The notes below the pieces were generated by a model, which saw only the letters and a list, made by a program, of their open reading frames with translations, did not search any database and was not told where the DNA came from. From Streptomyces cyanogenus (GTDB lineage: Bacteria; Actinomycetota; Actinomycetes; Streptomycetales; Streptomycetaceae), in the NCBI RefSeq assembly GCF_017526105.1, contig NZ_CP071839.1, positions 6,920,001-6,984,000 of the forward strand: a DNA stretch of 64,000 nt, in the 5' to 3' direction. This document shows positions 58,749-64,000 of this stretch, piece after piece; positions within the stretch are counted from its first letter, which is position 1, and every line of letters begins with the position of its first letter. A program made the position numbers and the translations under genes.

Positions 58749-59560
58749 GTGAGTCCCTTCTGTCGCAGGAAGGATCCGACCAGGGCGGACACTTCCGCGG
58801 TGCGTTCGAAGTGGGGGCGCATGCCGGCCCCCTCGATGACGGCCACCCGGTGGTGCGGTGCCGCCGCGGTGTGGCGCTGGGTGACGAGCTGCGAGTGGCT
58901 TCCGACGATCTGCAGCAGCGGACCCGGGTGGGCCCGCACCGCGTCGCTCACGTCGATGCCGCGCAGCATCCGCAGTCCGGCGGCGAGCCGGCGCCCGGCG
59001 CTCGGATCGTGCGGTGCGGGACCGTCGCCGGCCGGGTCGGTGCGGTGGCCCCGCGGCTGGACGCGCCGGTTCAGCAGGGCCAGGGCGGCGTCGGAGCGGC
59101 CGCCCGCGGCCAGATCGGCGATCTCCGTGAGCCTGGCCTCCAGGAGGGCGTCGCTGCGGGCCGGCCCGGAGACGAGCAGCGCCGCCGTGCCGGGGGCGAG
59201 GTCCGGGAGCAGGGCCTGGGCCAGCGCGCCGCCCAGCGCGTTCCCGCACAGGAGGTCCACGGGGCCGAACCGGGGGAGCAGCGTCCGCCAGCGGGCCGCG
59301 AAGGAGTCCAGCGAGTCGGTCTCCTCGTCCCACGCGGCGAGCGTGTCGACGACGGTGACCCGCAGGCCCGCGCCGGCCAGCACCCGGGTGACGGGCGTGA
59401 AGAACGCTCCACCGTCCCAGCGCGGGGTGACAGGGGCGAAGACCAGGGCGTGCGCCGGGCCGGCGGGGGCCTCGGGGTCGGAGACCGGGGCGTGTGCCGG
59501 GCCGGCGGGGGCCTGGGGTGCGAAGACCGCCGCCGGCACAGCGAGTGGGGCCTGGGTCAC
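58745..59560 (-). CDS. Alpha/beta-hydrolase fold protein lacking the nucleophile Ser
   Basis: 271 residues. An alpha/beta-hydrolase layout is clear (VTVVDTLAAWDEE, VDLLCGNALGGALAQALLP, PLLQIVGSHSQLV, VIEGAGMRPHFERTAEVSALV), but the elbow reads G-N-Ala108-L-G where a Ser/Cys/Asp nucleophile is expected, so it may not be a classical hydrolase. The N-terminal 40 residues contain APAGPAHA twice, from a short DNA duplication. ATGA overlap with the aldolase gene above and the fusion below. Confidence 0.75.
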   Translation of the reverse strand: MTQAPLAVPAAVFAPQAPAGPAHAPVSDPEAPAGPAHALVFAPVTPRWDGGAFFTPVTRVLAGAGLRVTVVDTLAAWDEETDSLDSFAARWRTLLPRFGPVDLLCGNALGGALAQALLPDLAPGTAALLVSGPARSDALLEARLTEIADLAAGGRSDAALALLNRRVQPRGHRTDPAGDGPAPHDPSAGRRLAAGLRMLRGIDVSDAVRAHPGPLLQIVGSHSQLVTQRHTAAAPHHRVAVIEGAGMRPHFERTAEVSALVGSFLRQKGLT

Positions 59561-60492
59561 CGGACGGTGGCGAGGGTGCGTGCGGTGGCGATGCCCTCAC
59601 GGTGGCTGCCGCCCAGCAGGTCCTTGCGGTGCTCGACCGGCAGGTCGTAGCGGCCCAGGACCAGGTCGGGCAGCGGCAGGGAGGGGGTGCCCTCGGGGAT
59701 GGTGGCCAGGAGCAGGTCCGCCAGCTCCAGGGCCGGGCCCAGGTGGAGGCGGGCGGCGGACTCGGGGTCGGTGCGGTCCAGGTGGGCCAGCCACTGCTCG
59801 GCGATGAGGTTGCCCGGGCCCTTGCCCATGCCCTGGATGGAGGAGTCGATCCAGGTGGCGCCCGCGGCGACCGCGCTGATCGCGTTGGCCAGGGCGAGCC
59901 CCAGGTTGTTGTGGGCGTGCAGACCGACCGGGCCCCCGGTGACCGACTTGGTCAGCGTGGTGAGGTCGGTGGTGTCGACGGGGGAGAGGCTGCCGTTGGA
60001 GTCGGCCAGATAGACGCACTCGGCGCCGGCGTCGGTGGCGGCGGTCGCCACCTCGACGATGGCCCGGCCCGACCACTTGCTGATCCGGGCGAAGTTCACG
60101 CCGACGGTGAACCCGACGTCCTTGGCCTGCCGTATGTACTCAAGGCCGCGTTCGTAGCCCTGGGACGGCAGGATGATGCGGACCAGGCGGGCCCCGGCGG
60201 CGTACATGGCGGGCAGGTCGTGCTCGGTGATGTTCTTCGGGTGCAGGATCATCGCCACCCGGCCGGCGCCGATCTCCCGGGCCACGGCGGCGATGAACTC
60301 GTCGTCGCCGCGGCCGGTCAGCCCGAGGTTCGGGATCGGCAGGAGCGAGCCCTTGCGGTAGGCGATCTCGACCCAGTCGAAGCCGGACTCGACGCTGAGC
60401 CGGGCGTGCTTGAGGGCGTAGTCGAGGGGGAAGTTGAAACCGTTGCGGTACCCGCCGTCGCGGAGGGTGACGTCGATATTGACGATACTCAT
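59557..60492 (-). CDS. HMGL-like (DRE-TIM) aldolase
   Basis: 311 residues. N-terminal IVNIDVTLRDGGYRNGFNF (Arg11, Asp12 of the DRE-TIM signature), GRVAMILHPKNI, VYLADSNGSL and metal ligands in VGLHAHNNLGLALANAI, the HxH motif of HMG-CoA lyase / 4-hydroxy-2-oxovalerate aldolase / homocitrate-synthase relatives. It probably cleaves or forms a C-C bond in a 2-oxo acid. The ATG at 60492 has TGGAGGA. Coupled (4-bp overlap) to the hydrolase-like gene. Confidence 0.88.
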   Translation of the reverse strand: MSIVNIDVTLRDGGYRNGFNFPLDYALKHARLSVESGFDWVEIAYRKGSLLPIPNLGLTGRGDDEFIAAVAREIGAGRVAMILHPKNITEHDLPAMYAAGARLVRIILPSQGYERGLEYIRQAKDVGFTVGVNFARISKWSGRAIVEVATAATDAGAECVYLADSNGSLSPVDTTDLTTLTKSVTGGPVGLHAHNNLGLALANAISAVAAGATWIDSSIQGMGKGPGNLIAEQWLAHLDRTDPESAARLHLGPALELADLLLATIPEGTPSLPLPDLVLGRYDLPVEHRKDLLGGSHREGIATARTLATVR

Positions 60493-60526
60493 GGTTCCTC
60501 CAGGTGAGTTCGGGGCTGATCCGGGT

Positions 60527-61960
60527 TCAGACGGACTGCTGGGCGGCGGCATGGCGGGCGGCGAGCCGGCCGAAGATCAGCGAGCGCAGCACGGACGTGG
60601 CCGGCGGATAGGCGTGGTAGAAGAGACCGGTGGCCTCGCCCGCCGCGTACAGGCCGGGGATGGCGGTGCCGGACGGGGTGACCACCCGGCCGTCCAGGTC
60701 GGTGCGGATGCCGCCGTAGGTGAAGCAGATGGCGGCGGTGAGCGGTACGCCGATGAAGGGCGCGGTGTCCAGCGGCGTGGCCCAGTTGGACTTCTTCGGC
60801 TCGATGCCCACCGTGGCCTTGCCGTCGAGGCGGGTCGGGTCGAACTCACCGGGCCCGACGGCCGCGTTGAACTCGGCGACGGTCTTCTCCAAGCCCTCGG
60901 CGTCGATGCCGAGCTTCCCGGCGAGCTCCTCCAGGGTCTCCGCCTGCTCCGGCGGCACGTCGCTGAGCCAGGCGTTCGTGATGCCGGGGATGGCGAGCGT
61001 CTTGGCGTCGGCGATCCAGTACGCCTCCTGGTCCTGGTTCTTCCAGATCTCGTAACCGACGTGCTCGAAGGTGTTGTCCCAGGTGTCGCGGCCCTCGTCG
61101 AAGAAGCGTTCCATCTTCGCGTTGACGAAGATGCCGGTGCTGAAGCCGTACAGGACGGCGTCGGCCTTGCGGGTGCGGCGGTCGACGGGCTCGGCGTGGA
61201 TGCCGTCGAACTGGCCGGCGGTGTCGGCGCCCAGCTCCAGGGCCATCCGCAGCGCGTCACCGCGGTTGTTGGTGATGCCGGGCGCGATCAGCGGCAGGTC
61301 GCAGGCCTTGTCGCCGACGTAGCGGGTGAGCATCTCGGCGTTGCCCTCGAAGCCGCCACAGGCCAGGACGACGGCGTGGCCGGTGAGCCGCTGGGTGCGG
61401 CCGTCGGCGGTGCGCACCAGCACGCCGTCGACGCGGCCGTCGTCCGAGGTCGTCAGGCGCAGTGCCTCCGTCTCGTAACGGATGTCGACGCGCGGGTCGT
61501 TCTCCAGGGCGGCGCCGAGGTGCTCGACGATCGAGGCGCCGCCGCCGCGGGGGCTGGCCGGCGGGGTCATGGACGGGGTGCCGCCGTCGAAGGTGTGCGG
61601 CAGCGGGAAGTCCTCGAAGGCGATCTCCACGCCGTGCTTCTCGACGAACTGCAGCGTCTGCCGGGTCTCGCGCTCGACGGTGCGGCAGTACTCGATGTCC
61701 GCCAGGCCGCCGGAGACCCGGCTGACGTGCTCGGCCCAGTCGGTGTCCAGCTTCCGGTCCTGGTCGATCCGCAGGAACGCGCCGGTCCAGCGGGTGGCGC
61801 CGCCGCGCTCCTCCTTGCCGGACCGCTCCAGGACGGCGATCTTGGCGGGCGTCTTGCGGCCCTCGGTTTCCTCGGCGAAGGACAGCGCGGCCGACAGGCC
61901 GGCGGCGCCGAACCCGATGACGATGAGGTCGTACTGCGGCGGGGTGGTGGAGCCTGACAT
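60527..61960 (-). CDS. FAD-dependent dehydrogenase (tricarballylate dehydrogenase/fumarate reductase type)
   Basis: 477 residues. FAD-binding GxGxxG in DLIVIGFGAAGLSAALSF, GGATRWTGAFLRID, VVLACGGFEGNAEML, substrate region in KSNWATPLDTAPFIGVPL, ICFTYGGIRTDLDGRVVTPSG, and PGLYAAGEATGLFYHAYPPATSVLRSLIFG. The best-studied relatives oxidise tricarballylate to cis-aconitate. It probably introduces or removes a C=C bond in a polycarboxylate or ketoacid. 34 bp upstream of the aldolase gene, in one operon. Confidence 0.88.
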   Translation of the reverse strand: MSGSTTPPQYDLIVIGFGAAGLSAALSFAEETEGRKTPAKIAVLERSGKEERGGATRWTGAFLRIDQDRKLDTDWAEHVSRVSGGLADIEYCRTVERETRQTLQFVEKHGVEIAFEDFPLPHTFDGGTPSMTPPASPRGGGASIVEHLGAALENDPRVDIRYETEALRLTTSDDGRVDGVLVRTADGRTQRLTGHAVVLACGGFEGNAEMLTRYVGDKACDLPLIAPGITNNRGDALRMALELGADTAGQFDGIHAEPVDRRTRKADAVLYGFSTGIFVNAKMERFFDEGRDTWDNTFEHVGYEIWKNQDQEAYWIADAKTLAIPGITNAWLSDVPPEQAETLEELAGKLGIDAEGLEKTVAEFNAAVGPGEFDPTRLDGKATVGIEPKKSNWATPLDTAPFIGVPLTAAICFTYGGIRTDLDGRVVTPSGTAIPGLYAAGEATGLFYHAYPPATSVLRSLIFGRLAARHAAAQQSV

Positions 61961-62007
61961 GGTTTCTCCTCGGAAGAGGTCTGCGGCTTGGGTGGGGTGG
62001 AGGCTGC

Positions 62008-62598
62008 TCAGCGGCCCGGCGTGATGACCCGGCTCGTGCGGTAGAGCCGGTACTTGGCGCCGGTCGTGGTCTCGGCGAACGCCTCGTAGCGGCGCATGAA
62101 CTCGGGGTCCTCGAAGATCGCGTCGAACCGCTCCCGGTCCGTCCAGGCCGCGAGGTTGACGATGGCGTCGCCGTCGACACTGGTCAGCAGGCGGGAGCCG
62201 CGGAAGCCGTCGGCGGTGACGGAGACGTGCTCGACGGCACGGGCCAGCGCGGCCACGCTCGCGGCGGCGTCGTCGGTGGTGGCGACGTTGATGAGCAGCA
62301 CGCTGTCGTCCGGCTCGGCGGCGGTGATCACACCCGGGCTGGCGTTGCGGCCCTCGAAGGCGAGCTGCTCGTAGGAGGCGATGCCCAGCTTGTGCCAGGG
62401 GTCGCTCTCGATGAGCTCGCGCACCTGGGCGTCGTCGAGGTCGGCGGTCACGATGACGGCGCCGCCCTCGGGCCGGGGGCCGCTGAGCAGGATGCGGCCC
62501 TGGTCCGCGTGCTCACGCAGCCAGGCCTTGTGCTCGGCCATGTGCGCGACGACGGTCTCGCGCGGGGTGAGGTAGGTGAGGGTCAGTACGTGAATCAC
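62008..62598 (-). CDS. YciI-like plus antibiotic-biosynthesis-monooxygenase-like protein
   Basis: 196 residues, two ferredoxin-like halves: a YciI-like part (IHVLTLTYLTPRETVVAHMAEHKAWLREHADQGRILLSGP, DDAQVRELIESDPWHK) and an ABM-like part (VATTDDAAASVAALARAVEHVSVTADGFRGSRLLTSVDGDAIVNLAAWTDRERFDAIF). The domain calls are by pattern. Such proteins are small dehydratases, monooxygenases or chlorolactone-type hydrolases. Between the flavin enzymes of the operon. Confidence 0.8.
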   Translation of the reverse strand: MIHVLTLTYLTPRETVVAHMAEHKAWLREHADQGRILLSGPRPEGGAVIVTADLDDAQVRELIESDPWHKLGIASYEQLAFEGRNASPGVITAAEPDDSVLLINVATTDDAAASVAALARAVEHVSVTADGFRGSRLLTSVDGDAIVNLAAWTDRERFDAIFEDPEFMRRYEAFAETTTGAKYRLYRTSRVITPGR

Positions 62599-62641
62599 GG
62601 GGTGTCCTTGACCGGGTCGTGGTGGGAGGGGAGGGAGCGGA

Positions 62642-63637
62642 TCAGGCGGCGCTCGCGGGGCGGCCGGTGCGCCGCGCGAGGGAGGTGAGGATCGCCTCCG
62701 CGTCGGCCACGACGCCCCGGACCACCTCGGCGGCCGGCTGGATGTCCTCGATCAGGTCGAGGATCTCGCCGGCGAACATGGCGCGCTGGCTGGTGTCGTC
62801 GCGGGCGACGGCGGCGGTCCACTCGGGCTCCACCGCGGCGCGGCGGGCGGCGAGTTCGGCGTCCCGGCCGGTCCAGGTGCGGGTGAAGTCGTTGCTCACG
62901 GAGCGGGCCTGGTAGGCCTCGTCCCACGGGATGCCGCGCACGACGTCGAACGCCCGGGTGTTGACGGTGTCCGCGGTCCGCGCGGAGACCAGACGGGACT
63001 TGAATCCGGCGGTGGCCAGCGACTCCTCGGTGGCGGCGAACCGGGTGCCCATCATCACGCCGTCGGCGCCGAGCGCGAGGGCGGCGGCGAGCCCGCGGCC
63101 GTCCGCGAACCCGCCGGCCGCGACCACCGGCACCTGCCCCTGGGCGACGTCGAGTACGGCGGGAACGAGGGGCAGCGTGGCCAGCGACGCGTGGTGCCCG
63201 CCGGCCTCCGCGCCCTGGGCCACGAGCACCGACGCCCCGGCCTGTACGGCGACGGCGGCCTGCTCGGGGTCGTGCACCTGCACCACGACATGCGCCCCGC
63301 TGTCGGCCGCGGACGCCACGTACTTGTGGACCTGCGCCGCGTCACCGAAGGAGAGGGCGATGACCGGCGGGGCGTAACCGAGCACCTTGTCCCACAGGCC
63401 GGGCCGCTCGTCGAAGGTGAACATGACGCAGCCGACGCCCCAGACACCGCCGTTCTCCGCGGCCTGGGCCACGTGCTCGTCGATGAACGCCGCGTCGCCG
63501 TAGCTGACGCCGACGAGGCCGAGGCCGCCCGCCCGGGTCACGGCGCCGGCGAGCCGTCCGCCGGACACCGAACCCATCGGGGCGCAGACGACCGGATGGT
63601 CGATGCCCAGCAACTCGGTCAGCTTGGTCGAGATCAC
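62642..63637 (-). CDS. NMO/2-nitropropane-dioxygenase-type flavin monooxygenase
   Basis: 331 residues from GTG 63637 with AAGGGAG 5 nt upstream. A TIM barrel of the class I nitronate monooxygenase/enoyl reductase-like family: HPVVCAPMGSVSGGRLAGAV, GHVVVQVHDP-like strand, LVAQGAEAGGHHASLATLPLVP (FMN-binding GAEAGGH), VVAAGGFADGRGLAAALALGADGVMMGTRF. First gene of the operon; the substrate is unknown. Confidence 0.9.
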   Translation of the reverse strand: MISTKLTELLGIDHPVVCAPMGSVSGGRLAGAVTRAGGLGLVGVSYGDAAFIDEHVAQAAENGGVWGVGCVMFTFDERPGLWDKVLGYAPPVIALSFGDAAQVHKYVASAADSGAHVVVQVHDPEQAAVAVQAGASVLVAQGAEAGGHHASLATLPLVPAVLDVAQGQVPVVAAGGFADGRGLAAALALGADGVMMGTRFAATEESLATAGFKSRLVSARTADTVNTRAFDVVRGIPWDEAYQARSVSNDFTRTWTGRDAELAARRAAVEPEWTAAVARDDTSQRAMFAGEILDLIEDIQPAAEVVRGVVADAEAILTSLARRTGRPASAA

Positions 63638-63904
63638 GATGCTCCCTTGGTCCGGGTTCGATGGCATGGCACGGCCCGACGGGCCGAGGAGGAAAAGAAG
63701 CGCCGGCGAATTCCACACTGAATTCCGCGCGAGAAACAGACGGGGGGTTCCGGGAAGGGAAACCGCTTCGGAAGAGGCCCGTGCTGTTTTACGTTCAAGA
63801 GGCTAGCCTCCGTCGGCCACGGCCGTCCAAGACGCAATCCGCATGCCAGCCATAAGCGGGCGCCTATACCGGTGGCCGCATCACGTGCCGTATCGCTGCG
63901 GAAA
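63638..63904. promoter_or_regulatory. Likely promoter region of the 63637-56081 operon
   Basis: No gene here; AT content is higher than in the neighbours. Direct repeat GAATTCC-ACACT-GAATTCC (63708-63726), and a perfect 12-bp palindrome GAGGCTAGCCTC (63799-63810), either of which could be an operator. I could not place -10/-35 boxes convincingly. Confidence 0.45.
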
Positions 63905-63945
63905 CAAAAAAGCGTGTGATCCCGGCCGGGGCCGGGATCACACGC
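63905..63945 (-). terminator. Intrinsic terminator for the gene at the right edge
   Basis: GCGTGTGATCCCGG/CCGGGATCACACGC, a perfect 14-bp stem with 6-nt loop, and an A-run (63906-63911) that gives a U-run on the minus strand. It ends 17 nt past the stop at 63962. Confidence 0.9.
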
Positions 63946-63961
63946 GGACAGGGGCAGGGGG

Positions 63962-64000
63962 CTACTCGGCGAGGAACGTCCAGCCGTGCCGCGCCGAGAC
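63962..64000 (-). CDS. C-terminal end of an unidentified protein
   Basis: Only 12 codons and a TAG stop are present, reading VSARHGWTFLAE. The stop lies 17 nt ahead of a strong intrinsic terminator, so a real gene entering from the right is likely. Too short to identify. Confidence 0.45.
   Translation of the reverse strand, partial: VSARHGWTFLAE

Noticed and set aside
63708..63726. GAATTCC direct repeat as another motif-A site
   Set aside because: The half-sites are in direct, not inverted, order and the spacing differs, so it does not fit GGAA-N6-TTCC-N7-GGAA.

Overview
The window is typical Streptomyces (or close actinomycete) chromosome. GC content is very high, GTG and TTG starts are common, many genes overlap by 4 bp (ATGA or GTGA), TTA codons are very rare, and the families present are characteristic (mce import operon, NCS2 permease, NIS synthetases, NB-ARC/TPR proteins). 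No rRNA, tRNA, CRISPR array, prophage or transposase gene was found.

Layout. (1) 1-5461: glyoxylate/glycerate arm of purine-ring salvage: end of glyoxylate carboligase, a small clade-3 type catalase, tartronate-semialdehyde reductase and hydroxypyruvate isomerase. (2) 5517-18848: a complete ten-to-eleven-gene mce lipid-import operon on the minus strand (ATPase, two YrbE permeases, MceA-F, two Mce-associated proteins), flanked by a sigma factor with a membrane/extracytoplasmic tail and a lytic transglycosylase. (3) 18998-24936: uric acid degradation, with a small protein and HTH protein followed by OHCU decarboxylase, HIU hydrolase and uricase, then an 8-oxoguanine/guanine-type deaminase and an NCS2 permease. 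(4) 24953-39533: accessory genes: exonuclease, MFS exporter with HxlR regulator, thioesterase, phosphatase, FG-GAP serine protease, a short phosphopantetheinyl transferase, aminotransferase with HxlR regulator, VWA pair, and two divergent NIS siderophore synthetases. (5) 39652-44060: a small protein followed by an NB-ARC ATPase with 19 tandem 42-residue TPR units. (6) 44312-53060: HipA-like kinase, malate synthase, MobA-like transferase, a MITE-like repeat, the IclR regulator AllR, allantoinase, allantoicase and AIM24. (7) 53135-56033: RibD-like reductase, EamA transporter, Tat-exported MBL hydrolase. (8) 56081-63637: a compact, apparently undescribed catabolic operon: an isopropylmalate-dehydrogenase/RraA fusion, HMGL-type aldolase, FAD tricarballylate-dehydrogenase-like enzyme, flavin monooxygenase, YciI-ABM fusion, an alpha/beta hydrolase lacking its Ser nucleophile, and DUF6282.

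How the parts fit. Regions 1, 3 and 6 form one pathway: purine base -> urate -> allantoin -> allantoate -> ureidoglycolate/glyoxylate, then glyoxylate to glycerate (gcl, glxR, hyi) or malate (aceB), with catalase removing the uricase peroxide. Two shared operator-like motifs tie these dispersed promoters together. Motif A (GGAA-N6-TTCC-N7-GGAA, 25 bp) lies before the catalase, hyi, aceB and allR/allB genes. Motif B (a 17-bp palindrome, consensus TTCAAC-N5-GTTGAA) lies before catalase, uraD, aceB and allB. Separately, an identical two-box promoter (GCGACGGACG-N14-GTAGAGCAGA) precedes both the mce operon and the lytic transglycosylase, on either side of the sigma-factor gene.
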